Shown piece by piece: positions 7,282-14,387 of a DNA stretch of 18,002 bases. The notes under the pieces were generated by a model. That model saw nothing but the letters and a program-made list of their open reading frames with translations, was not told the DNA's origin and searched no databases. The stretch's first letter is position 1; the number at the start of each line of letters is the position of its first letter. Source of the stretch: Eubacteriales bacterium (GTDB lineage: Bacteria > Bacillota > Clostridia > Christensenellales > CAG-138); assembly GCA_030695285.1 (NCBI GenBank), contig JAUYTF010000008.1:1-18002 (forward strand). The letters are read 5' to 3'. Position numbers and translations under genes: made by a program.

Positions 7282-9804
7282 ATGTTTACGATTTTAAGAA
7301 GAACGAAGTTTCAGAGCCGAATCTTAGCCGCAATCGCCGTTGTGCTGCTGCTGGGTTCGGGCGTTGTCCCGCTCTCCGGCGCGCGAGCGGAAGCGGCCGA
7401 TCTTCAGACCGGGCAGGCTGAAACGGTGACGCAGGATTGTACGATCACATTGCCCGAAGAACTTACGGGCAAGGAGTACCGCATCACAGACGGCCTTGTT
7501 GAGAGCTATCAAAACTTCAAGTCCGGGCAGACGATTCGAATCGATCTGCCGCAGGGTGCGCAGGGGCTGTATCTGGAGTGGTTCAATCCCGCGAGTCAGT
7601 ACACGGTGATCCAGTATGATCAGAGCGGAGCTGCTTTGTCCGAAGAGGCCGCATCGCCCTACCTTAACGCGTATTATCCGTTGCAAGCGGGGACGGCGCG
7701 GGTCAGCGTATCCTTTACCGGCAGCGCCTCGCTCTCCACGCTTGCCGTATACGGCGAGGGGGAACTGCCTGGGCATATGCAGCGCTGGAGCCTGCCGTCG
7801 CAGGCGGATCTGCTCGTCATCGCGTCAACCTCCAAAACCGCGTTGGATGAGTTCTTCGGCGTGATCGCGACGTATGCCTGCAATCACGATATCCCGACCG
7901 CGCTCGTGGTCATGTCCCGCAACACGCGCAGCGCACAGCAGGAGCTGCTCAGCGCGCTCTGGCACGCGGGTTACGATCAATATCCCTATTTCGGCGAATT
8001 CACGAGCGTGAACGACACGATCTACGGCATGGTGAAAAACGAATGGGGCAGAAAGCCGACGCTCACTTTTATCACAGACCGCATCGAGCAGTATCAGCCC
8101 AAGGTGATCGTCACGCATATCGACGACGAGAACGCGCCGGAAGGCACGGCGCAGTTAACGGGCGAATACACACTGCGCGCCGCGGAAGATGTCGATATAC
8201 AGAAGATCTATTTCGCATCCGCAAGCGGCGGCACGACGCTTTCCTACGACACGGCGCTCAACGGCTGCTTTGGCAAAACGGTTTTAGAGCTTGCTTCGGA
8301 GGCGCTAGCGCTTTGCGCCTCACGCCATGCGTATCAGAAAGCACTGATCCCGTCCTCCGTGTTTCTGCTCACCCAGAGCACGGTTGGGGAGGATGCGGCG
8401 GCAAACAACCTATTTGAAAACATCGATACCGCTTCGTTGGGCGGATATGTAGACCCGACACCGACGCCGGAACCGACGCCGGAGCCGACGCCGGAGCCAA
8501 CCGCTGAACCCGCGACAGAGTCCGCAGCGCCCTCCGCGGAGATTGGCGAACCCCTGGCGGATGCCCAGGAGCAGAGCGCGCCGCTGCTGACGGAGCGCGT
8601 AGCAACGCTGGTTTTACACATCGGCATCGCCGCAGCCGGAGGCTTGCTCTCGCTGCTGCTGCTTTTCACGTATGGTCTCAAGCGACGCCGGCGCAAGGTG
8701 CGCGGCGGCGCGGTCGTGCTTTCTTTGCTCCCGCTGCTGCTGGGCTTGCTTGCGTCCGGCGCGCTGAGCTATTTTAGCAAGAAACAGGTTGCGGAGGAAG
8801 CGCCCGTTGCAACGCCGGCGCCGACCGCGACGGCAACCATAGAGCCAACGCCCACGCCGGAGCTCACGCCGGAGCCGGAGCCGGAGCCGGAGGCGGAGCA
8901 GATCGCCGCTTCCGCCAGCGACGAATTCTACCGCCAGCCGAGCGATCCGGAAGAAGTGATACTCGTGGATGAAGAGAACGGCCGCTGGGAATACCGCACG
9001 GACACGCTCTCCATCATGATTGACCGTGTGGTCACGGATTATGTCAACAGAAGCGAAAGAACATTTCCGCTGGTCTATTTTGTCGCGCATATCCGCATGC
9101 GGGAAGTCGACCAGTTCCGCACGGTGCAGGCCGCGGACAACCGCAACGGAGCGGGCGCCATCAAACCTTGGGTACTCGCGCGGCGCAACAAAGCCGTGAT
9201 GATGATCACGGGGGACAATCTGACCGAGAGCGACACGCAATACAAGAGCATCCTGATTCGCGACGGCAAGGTGTTTTTAGACAGCGCAAAGAGCGATATC
9301 ATGGCGATGTATCCCGATATGACGCTGCGCATCTTCTCTCCAAAGCAGGTCAACGCATCTGATTTGCTCATGGACGGCGTGCGCGAGGCGTTTTCATTTG
9401 GGCCGACGATGATTCGCGACGGCCAGTTTACAACTGAAAACATCGATCACACGTCGCGCATCGGCAACGAGACAAATCCGCGCACCGGCATCGGCATGAT
9501 CGAACAAGGCCACTTTGTCGCAATCGTCGTGGACGGGCGGCAAAAGGATTATAGCTACGGCATGCTCCTCTCCGCGTTCGGTCAGCTCTTCGTCAAGGAA
9601 GGGTGTGTCGAGGCGTATAACCTCGACGGCGGCGTCTCCGCCTGCATGCTCTTCATGGGCGAGCAGCTCAACCGTCATGGCAACAAACGCGTCGGCACCG
9701 TCGAGGACACCTATCAGCGTAGAATACCGGACGGGCTCGTCTGGGGCTACTCGGACACGGTGCCGAGTGAAGACGACCCGATCTATCACCGCGGCGAAGG
9801 TTAA
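7282..9804 (+). CDS. Protein B: paralogue of protein A with a pseudo-PIG-L module and NAGPA domain
   Basis: This is an 840-aa protein if started at ATG 7282. An in-frame ATG at 7216 adds 22 residues, but the promoter lies inside that extension and the signal peptide sits best with 7282. The domain order equals protein A: signal peptide (about 1-38); discoidin-like module with a YRITDG start (about 66-165); PIG-L-like fold (about 174-305); PTPE-repeat linker; helices at about 442-462 and 477-497 around a KRRRRK loop; Pro/Glu-rich linker; NAGPA domain (about 565-820) with YNLDGGVSAC (779-788). The PIG-L metal motif is gone: the AHPDDE position reads ASTSKTALDE and the distal HPDH-like His is missing (GTAQLT). 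It is therefore likely a binding or structural module. The NAGPA domain keeps the same blocks as A, except Cys for Thr after NLDGG.S. It has its own promoter and terminator. Confidence 0.85.
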   Translation: MFTILRRTKFQSRILAAIAVVLLLGSGVVPLSGARAEAADLQTGQAETVTQDCTITLPEELTGKEYRITDGLVESYQNFKSGQTIRIDLPQGAQGLYLEWFNPASQYTVIQYDQSGAALSEEAASPYLNAYYPLQAGTARVSVSFTGSASLSTLAVYGEGELPGHMQRWSLPSQADLLVIASTSKTALDEFFGVIATYACNHDIPTALVVMSRNTRSAQQELLSALWHAGYDQYPYFGEFTSVNDTIYGMVKNEWGRKPTLTFITDRIEQYQPKVIVTHIDDENAPEGTAQLTGEYTLRAAEDVDIQKIYFASASGGTTLSYDTALNGCFGKTVLELASEALALCASRHAYQKALIPSSVFLLTQSTVGEDAAANNLFENIDTASLGGYVDPTPTPEPTPEPTPEPTAEPATESAAPSAEIGEPLADAQEQSAPLLTERVATLVLHIGIAAAGGLLSLLLLFTYGLKRRRRKVRGGAVVLSLLPLLLGLLASGALSYFSKKQVAEEAPVATPAPTATATIEPTPTPELTPEPEPEPEAEQIAASASDEFYRQPSDPEEVILVDEENGRWEYRTDTLSIMIDRVVTDYVNRSERTFPLVYFVAHIRMREVDQFRTVQAADNRNGAGAIKPWVLARRNKAVMMITGDNLTESDTQYKSILIRDGKVFLDSAKSDIMAMYPDMTLRIFSPKQVNASDLLMDGVREAFSFGPTMIRDGQFTTENIDHTSRIGNETNPRTGIGMIEQGHFVAIVVDGRQKDYSYGMLLSAFGQLFVKEGCVEAYNLDGGVSACMLFMGEQLNRHGNKRVGTVEDTYQRRIPDGLVWGYSDTVPSEDDPIYHRGEG
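8461..8496 (+). repeat. 12-bp tandem repeat coding PTPE in protein B linker
   Basis: Three 12-bp units of CCGACGCCGGA(A/G) run head to tail and encode Pro-Thr-Pro-Glu. They form the linker between the PIG-L-like fold and the first membrane helix. A second run of four CCGGAG hexamers at 8869-8892 codes Pro-Glu repeats in the linker after the second helix. Both are prone to slippage in multiples of three. Confidence 0.8.
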
Positions 9805-9820
9805 TCTTTCCAAACAATAG

Positions 9821-9851
9821 AACGGCTTGCAGCAACATGCGAGCCGTTTTT
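9821..9851 (+). terminator. Intrinsic terminator of protein B
   Basis: AACGGCT-T-GCA (9821-9831) pairs with TGC-G-AGCCGTT (9838-9848) around a short loop, with one mismatch. T residues run to 9851. It starts 17 nt after the protein B stop. Confidence 0.85.
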
Positions 9852-10210
9852 GCTTGTTCCGCTGTAGAGAAAAAGCGGGCAAGCAGGGAACGGGCTCGGT
9901 TGCCGGAGTTGGTGTGGGTGTTGGCGAAGGGGTCGCTTCGCTGTCATTTTGCGGAGATTTTCACCTCCATCTTGCGTAGGAAGGCGCAGAGGGCGTATAA
10001 TATGTCTGTAACAAATGGGCGAGCATAGTTGCCGGGGTCGCAACTCTCAGCGCTTGGCAAATACGGCTAAGATAGCAGTAGATTCAAGAGCGATGCGCGC
10101 ATTTGCTTGCGCTTTACCATCGGTTTGCAGCATAGTAGAGATGGAAACGGACAGGCTCTCTTTCCAGCTTGCAGCTACGGCGGGAAAACCATGATAGAAG
10201 GAAGTTTGCG
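9852..10210. other. Gene-free stretch between protein B and nagA
   Basis: This 359-nt stretch has no convincing gene. It holds the nagA promoter (9972-10001) and a long leader. The leader contains a hairpin, GTTGC (10028-10032) with GCAAC (10040-10044), and a perfect palindrome ATGCGCGCAT (10093-10102). On the minus strand 9898-9933 reads as an alternating Thr-Pro/Ser-Pro run like the linkers of A, B and the CapA-like protein, but without a start codon or domain. Confidence 0.5.
9972..10001 (+). promoter_or_regulatory. Candidate promoter of nagA
   Basis: TTGCGT (9972-9977) is followed after 18 nt by a perfect TATAAT (9996-10001). The transcript would start near 10008, leaving about 200 nt of leader before the nagA ATG. 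Confidence 0.55.
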
Positions 10211-11350
10211 ATGGTATTTGAAAACGCAATGGTGCTCGGCCCCGATTTCCGCTTTCACAAAGGCGGCTTCTCGGTGGAAAACGGCCACTTTTCGCGCGTG
10301 CTCGCCGTCAATAGCGGCGAGGGGATCGACCTTGGCGGCGCATATGTCGTGCCTGGGTTTATCGACGTGCATAACCACGGCAACTCCGGCAAGGATTTTT
10401 CGGACGGTGATGATGCGGGACTAAGAACCATTGCGCGGTATCTCGCAAAAAACGGAATCACCTCCTTTGCGCCCGCCTCCTTGACGCTACCGGAGGAGCA
10501 TCTGCGTGTGGCTTATGAATCAGCTGCACGCTTCGCAGAAGAAGCGCCCGCGGGCTGCGCCGTGCTGCGCGGGATTCACATGGAAGGCCCGTTTTTCTCG
10601 GACAAGAAGAAGGGCGCGCAAAATGGCGCATATTTGCAAAACCCGGACGATCAGATGTTCCTGCGGCTCAACGCAGCGGCGCGGGGTTTGATCAAGATTG
10701 CGGATGTCGCACCGGAACTGCCGGGCGCCATCGAATACATTGAGAACGTCAGCAAGATCTGCAGGGTCTCGATTGCACATACGGACGCGAACTATGAGCA
10801 GGCTAAAGCTGCGATTCAGGCGGGAGCGAGTTACGTCACACATCTTTATAATGCCATGCCACCCTTTCTTCACCGTGCGCCCGGCGTGGTCGGCGCAGCG
10901 GCGGAGTCTCCGTCTGTGCTGGCCGAGCTGATTTGCGACGGGGAGCACGTGCACGAGAGCGTCGTTCGAGCAACGCTCGCCATGTTTGGCGCGGATCGTT
11001 TATGCCTCGTGAGCGATGCGCTCTCCTGCTGCGGCATGCCGTGCGGCGAATACATGCTCGGCGGGCAGAAGATCGTGCTCGACGGCACGGTGGCGCGGCT
11101 TGCGGACGCGCCGGATACGCTGGCTGGCTCGGCGAACAACCTCTTTGGCATCTTCCGCCTTGCGCTGTCCTTCGGCATCCCTGCTGAGGACGCGGTGCGC
11201 ATGGCGAGCGAAACGCCGGCCCGCGCGCTGGAGGTGGAGGGCGAGGTCGGCTCCATCGACAACGGCAAGCGCGCGGACTTCCTCGTGCTCAACGCGGACT
11301 ACTCGCTCAACCGCGTCTTTCTTGCGGGCAGCGAAATCGTGAAGAACTGA
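10211..11350 (+). CDS. nagA: N-acetylglucosamine-6-phosphate deacetylase
   Basis: This cytoplasmic amidohydrolase converts GlcNAc-6-phosphate to glucosamine-6-phosphate and acetate. The 380-aa length is normal for NagA. ATG 10211 was chosen because AAGGA (10198-10202) is 8 nt upstream; a TTG at 10169 would add 14 unlikely residues. Visible motifs are the metal HxH in PGFIDVHNHG (H54, H56), the bridging Glu in GIHMEGPFFS (E125), His190 in SIAHTDANY, THLYNAMPP with H211, and the catalytic Asp in LVSDALS (D269), with LAGSANNLFG near the C-terminus. The HxH form is like Bacillus-type enzymes. The block after D269 (CCGMPCGEY) has extra Cys where other members have none. nagB follows after 172 nt, so the pair channels GlcNAc-6P to fructose-6-phosphate. 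No nagE-type transporter or kinase is present in the window. Confidence 0.93.
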   Translation: MVFENAMVLGPDFRFHKGGFSVENGHFSRVLAVNSGEGIDLGGAYVVPGFIDVHNHGNSGKDFSDGDDAGLRTIARYLAKNGITSFAPASLTLPEEHLRVAYESAARFAEEAPAGCAVLRGIHMEGPFFSDKKKGAQNGAYLQNPDDQMFLRLNAAARGLIKIADVAPELPGAIEYIENVSKICRVSIAHTDANYEQAKAAIQAGASYVTHLYNAMPPFLHRAPGVVGAAAESPSVLAELICDGEHVHESVVRATLAMFGADRLCLVSDALSCCGMPCGEYMLGGQKIVLDGTVARLADAPDTLAGSANNLFGIFRLALSFGIPAEDAVRMASETPARALEVEGEVGSIDNGKRADFLVLNADYSLNRVFLAGSEIVKN

Positions 11351-11462
11351 GCTGAAGGATAGGGCCGACCGCTAGCGCGACAACCGCATTGCCCGGCGCA
11401 CCGTTCGTCTGGAACAAGCAGACATTCTCATTGCGCTGTGCGCAAACGCGATCTGACGTATC

Positions 11463-11492
11463 CCGACATCACAGCAGTTGATTTTTTATAAT
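11463..11492 (+). promoter_or_regulatory. Weak candidate promoter of nagB
   Basis: A perfect TATAAT at 11487-11492 has CCGACA at 11463-11468 as the best -35, with an 18-nt spacer. The -35 is poor. It would allow nagB to be expressed apart from nagA across the 172-nt gap, which shows no terminator. Confidence 0.35.
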
Positions 11493-11522
11493 ACTGGAAG
11501 CAACGAGTAAGGAATAACCAAC

Positions 11523-12257
11523 ATGAACATCATCGTAACTAAGAATTTCGAGCAGACATGTGAACGCGCGGCATGTATGATCGCAGACGTGATCCGCCAA
11601 AAGCCGGACGCGCGATTGGGCCTCGCCACAGGCAGCACCGCGCAAGGCGTTTACCCCCATCTCGTGAAAGCGAACAGGGTGGGCAAGCTCAATTTTTCGC
11701 GCGTGAGCACCATCAACCTCGACGAATACGTGGGCCTCGCGCCGGATCATCCGCAGAGTTACCGCCGCTTTATGGACGAAAACCTCTTTGACCAAGTCAA
11801 TATCGACAAAAGCAACACGATGGTCGCCAAGGGCACGGGGGATATCGAAGAAAACGTGCGCGCGTTTCGCGAGGCGCTTGCCGAAAAGCCCATTGACGTG
11901 CAGCTGCTGGGTATCGGCGTGGATGGCCACGTGGGCTTCAACGAGCCGGGCGAGGTGCTCTACGACGGCGCGCATGTCGCGGAGCTGGACGAGAGCACCA
12001 TCGACGCGAACGCACGCTTTTTTGCCACGCGAGACGGGGTGCCCACCAGAGCCCTCTCTATGGGCATGGGCGACATCCTCCGCGCAAAAAAGCTGATTCT
12101 GCTCGCGACGGGCGAGAGCAAGGCTGCTGCGATGAAGGGACTGCTGCTCAACGAGGAGCTGGACGTGCAAAACCCCGCGACACTGGTCAAGATGCATCCC
12201 GACGTGACGGTGATCATCGACCGCGCGCTGGCGGAGGATATCGGGTATTGCGGGTAA
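11523..12257 (+). CDS. nagB: Glucosamine-6-phosphate deaminase
   Basis: This enzyme isomerises and deaminates glucosamine-6-phosphate to fructose-6-phosphate and ammonia, the step after NagA. It is 244 aa, the short Gram-positive form that lacks the C-terminal extension of the E. coli enzyme. AAGGA lies before ATG 11523 at normal distance. Family motifs are GLATGSTAQGVY (33-44, phosphate-binding loop), NLDEYVGL (65-72, with general base Asp67), and GIGVDGHVGFNEP, which carries Asp134, His136 and Glu141. It is a soluble cytoplasmic protein. A terminator follows the gene. Confidence 0.95.
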   Translation: MNIIVTKNFEQTCERAACMIADVIRQKPDARLGLATGSTAQGVYPHLVKANRVGKLNFSRVSTINLDEYVGLAPDHPQSYRRFMDENLFDQVNIDKSNTMVAKGTGDIEENVRAFREALAEKPIDVQLLGIGVDGHVGFNEPGEVLYDGAHVAELDESTIDANARFFATRDGVPTRALSMGMGDILRAKKLILLATGESKAAAMKGLLLNEELDVQNPATLVKMHPDVTVIIDRALAEDIGYCG

Positions 12258-12308
12258 CACGCAACGCTATTTTCGAATAAAGAGAAAAATCGGGCAACAC
12301 AACAACAA

Positions 12309-12336
12309 CCCTGCGACGCAAGCCGCAGGGCTGTTT
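12309..12336 (+). terminator. Intrinsic terminator after nagB
   Basis: CCCTGCG (12309-12315) pairs with CGCAGGG (12324-12330) around an 8-nt loop, followed by CTGTTTT. It lies between nagB and the convergent glpP-like gene and may serve both, though the minus-strand tail is less T-rich. Confidence 0.75.
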
Positions 12337-12350
12337 TCTGATGCGTTTGT

Positions 12351-12926
12351 TTACATCGACCAGATCTTGGGGCTGGAGGCGGAGACGGCGAGCGCGCCCG
12401 CCTGAAGCGCTGCGATGACGTCCTCTTTTTCGTGAATGAACCCGCCTGCGATGATGGGAGCGGTGATGCGGTCTTTCAGCTGCGCAATCACCTTTGGCAA
12501 TAGCCCCGGCAAAATCTCTACAAAGTCGGGCTTGCTCTGCGAAATCTGCTGCTCGAAGCTATTGAGCGAGCGGGAATCGAGCATAAACCCGCGCTGCACC
12601 GCCGCGAGCCCCAGCTGCTTGGCCCGCTTGATGAGCGCACCGCGCGTGCTGATGATGCCCTCGGCTCCGGTCACTCTCTGAATCGCGTCCACGGCGATCT
12701 CCTTGCTGGAAAACCCCTCGATGAGATCGAGATGGATCACGCAGAGCTTGCCGCTCTCGTGTACGCGGCGGGTGAGATCGCCGATGTCGAGCAGATTCCC
12801 CATGAGCAGGAAGACCACGCGGCAGTCGGAATCAAGCGCGAGGAGTAGCTCCTCCTCGTTGCCGACTGCCGCGATGACCGGGTTATTTTGAAGCTGCTCA
12901 AGCAGCTGCTGTGCGCCATGTTCCAA
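12351..12926 (-). CDS. glpP: GlpP-family glycerol-3-phosphate-responsive antiterminator
   Basis: The family (PF04309) is an RNA-binding TIM-barrel protein. In Bacillus subtilis GlpP, with glycerol-3-phosphate bound, prevents termination in glp leader transcripts. Visible signatures are NPVIAAVGNEEEL near the N-terminus, VFLLMGNLLDIGDL, VIHLDLIEGFSSKE, GIISTRGALIKRAKQLGL, RGFMLDSRSL, PDFVEILPGLLPKVI and IIAGGFIHEKEDV. A TTG at 12926 gives 191 aa, the usual family length, with GGAAAGGCAGG upstream and a fitting promoter at 12957-12985. A TTG at 12989 would add 21 residues and overlap that promoter. No glpF, glpK or glpD is in the window. The divergent dehydrogenase/malic enzyme operon has a leader with a terminator-like hairpin, so it is a possible target. 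That link is inference, and the ligand may differ from glycerol-3-phosphate. Confidence 0.85.
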   Translation of the reverse strand: MEHGAQQLLEQLQNNPVIAAVGNEEELLLALDSDCRVVFLLMGNLLDIGDLTRRVHESGKLCVIHLDLIEGFSSKEIAVDAIQRVTGAEGIISTRGALIKRAKQLGLAAVQRGFMLDSRSLNSFEQQISQSKPDFVEILPGLLPKVIAQLKDRITAPIIAGGFIHEKEDVIAALQAGALAVSASSPKIWSM

Positions 12927-12956
12927 AGCAAAAGACCTGCCTTTCCATTTGATATA

Positions 12957-12985
12957 AGCATAGTGAACTTCGCCAAAAAGCGCAA
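12957..12985 (-). promoter_or_regulatory. Candidate promoter of the glpP-like gene
   Basis: On the minus strand TTGCGC (12985-12980) is followed after 17 nt by TATGCT (12962-12957). The transcript would begin near 12950, about 25 nt before the TTG start at 12926. This supports the shorter reading of the gene. Confidence 0.4.
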
Positions 12986-13025
12986 GCAAACTACGGAAAA
13001 ATCGCAGTAAAATCTAAAATGAAGT

Positions 13026-13054
13026 TTGACAGGCAGTGATATTCGGGATATGAT
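13026..13054 (+). promoter_or_regulatory. Near-consensus promoter of the dehydrogenase / malic enzyme operon
   Basis: A perfect TTGACA (13026-13031) is followed after 17 nt by TATGAT (13049-13054). Transcription should begin near 13061, giving a leader of about 178 nt before ATG 13239. Confidence 0.75.
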
Positions 13055-13090
13055 AAACATGTACAAATGTTCCACTGAGATTTGGAGTTT

Positions 13091-13128
13091 GGAGCGGCGC
13101 ACGAGTTGTTTGCGTATGCTCCTTTTTT
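13091..13128 (+). terminator. Terminator-like hairpin inside the leader (possible attenuator)
   Basis: GGAGC (13091-13095) pairs with GCTCC (13118-13122), with an inner CGC (13098-13100) to GCG (13112-13114). Six T follow at once (13123-13128). It starts 30 nt after the expected transcript start and lies 111 nt before the first gene, where a plain terminator would make no sense. Antitermination is the natural reading. The stem is short and interrupted, so its strength is uncertain. Confidence 0.5.
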
Positions 13129-13238
13129 CATGCCCGCGCGAAGAGATGAGCAAGCAAAGCAGCAGAACAGGACTACCTTTGGCGCGATATCTTTTTCTAC
13201 GATTCACAAAAAATAATCACACAGGAGGAGAATGACTT

Positions 13239-14351
13239 ATGGCAGAGACCAGACCGTATATCCCTTGGGACATGATTCAAGGCTTTATGATCGACACATT
13301 TGTGGCCTACGGCATACCGCTGGAGGACGCGAAAATCTGCACGGACGTACTGCTGGAAAGCGACCGCCGCGGCATCGAAAGCCACGGCTGCAACCGCTTT
13401 AAACCCATCTATCTCGACCGCATCGAGCAGGGTATTCTCTATCCCGTCACCGAATACGAAGTCGTGAGAGAGACGCCGACCACGCTCGTGGTGGACGCGC
13501 ACGACGGCATGGGCATGGTCGCAAGCTACAAGGCGATGAAGACCATCATCGAGAAGGCGAAGAAAAACGGCATGGCAATGGCCGCCATTCGCAACAGCTC
13601 GCACTACGGCATCGCGGGCTACTGGACCAGCATGGCGGTGGGCGAAGGCATGATCGGCATCTCCGGTACCAACGCGCGTCCCAGCATCGCGCCGACCTTC
13701 GGCGTGGAAAACATGCTCGGCACCAACCCGCTCACCTTCGGTCTGCCGACGGATGAGGACTTCCCCTTTACGCTGGACTGCGCGACGAGCATCAGCCAGC
13801 GCGGCAAGATCGAATACTACGCCCGTACCGGCCAAGACACACCCGCGGGTATGGTCATCGGCCGCGACGGTAGCGCCATGACGGACAGCAAAGCAATCCT
13901 CAAAGGCCTCACCGACGGCAGCGCGGCGCTAGCTCCCTTGGGCGGCATCGGCGAAGACCTCGCGGGCTACAAAGGCTACGGCTATGCAACGGTGGTGGAG
14001 ATTCTCTCCGCGGCGCTGCAGGCGGGGAGCTTTCTCAAGATGTGCATCGACCGTGACGAAAACGGCAACAAGAAACCGTATCAACTGGGGCATTTCTTCA
14101 TCGTTATCGATCCCGAAGCGTTCTGCGGGCTTGAGACGTTCAAAAAGATCGCGGGGGACATCCTGCGTGAGCTGCGTGCTTCGGAAAAAACGCCGGGACA
14201 GGAGCGCATCTACACCGCGGGCGAAAAAGAGCACGACGTATGGCTGGAGCTCAAGGACAAAGGTGTTCCCGTCGGCGAAGCGGTGCAAAAGGAGTTCATG
14301 TCCATCCGCGATAAAAAGAATCTCCCGTATAAATTCCCGTTTGAGCAGTAA
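13239..14351 (+). CDS. Ldh_2-family malate/L-lactate dehydrogenase
   Basis: This is a 370-aa NAD(P)-dependent oxidoreductase of the malate/L-lactate dehydrogenase type (PF02615), a fold distinct from classical Rossmann LDH/MDH. ATG 13239 has a full AGGAGG (13223-13228) 10 nt upstream. Motifs are DRRGIESHGCNR (catalytic His in SHG), IRNSSHYGIAGYW, GTNPLTFGLPT, FTLDCATS and GYKGYGYATVVEILS. Family members act on malate, lactate, ureidoglycolate or related 2-hydroxyacids. The malic enzyme 36 nt downstream makes malate or lactate the best guess, since that enzyme yields pyruvate. It is soluble and cytoplasmic. It is the first gene of a two-gene operon with the promoter and leader hairpin noted upstream. 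The exact substrate cannot be settled from sequence. Confidence 0.88.
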   Translation: MAETRPYIPWDMIQGFMIDTFVAYGIPLEDAKICTDVLLESDRRGIESHGCNRFKPIYLDRIEQGILYPVTEYEVVRETPTTLVVDAHDGMGMVASYKAMKTIIEKAKKNGMAMAAIRNSSHYGIAGYWTSMAVGEGMIGISGTNARPSIAPTFGVENMLGTNPLTFGLPTDEDFPFTLDCATSISQRGKIEYYARTGQDTPAGMVIGRDGSAMTDSKAILKGLTDGSAALAPLGGIGEDLAGYKGYGYATVVEILSAALQAGSFLKMCIDRDENGNKKPYQLGHFFIVIDPEAFCGLETFKKIAGDILRELRASEKTPGQERIYTAGEKEHDVWLELKDKGVPVGEAVQKEFMSIRDKKNLPYKFPFEQ

Positions 14352-14387
14352 CGCGTTGATCAGCGAAGCAATAAGGAGAGAATAACA

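Noticed and set aside
8461..8502. Repeat array that might suggest CRISPR or a minisatellite
   Set aside because: The units are in-frame PTPE codons in a coding linker without spacers, so it is a protein low-complexity repeat.
11469..12260. 263-codon open frame on the minus strand
   Set aside because: It is antisense to nagB, which is certain. It is a compositional shadow.
12927..12989. TTG 12989 as start of the glpP-like gene
   Set aside because: It would make the protein longer than the usual family length, has no ribosome site and overlaps the better promoter. TTG 12926 fits all three.
13026..13235. 69-codon plus-strand frame across the malate operon leader
   Set aside because: It would start at the -35 box of the promoter. 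The inner ATG codons lie at or before the expected transcript start, and there is no ribosome site. A leader peptide seems unlikely, so the hairpin was kept as the relevant feature.
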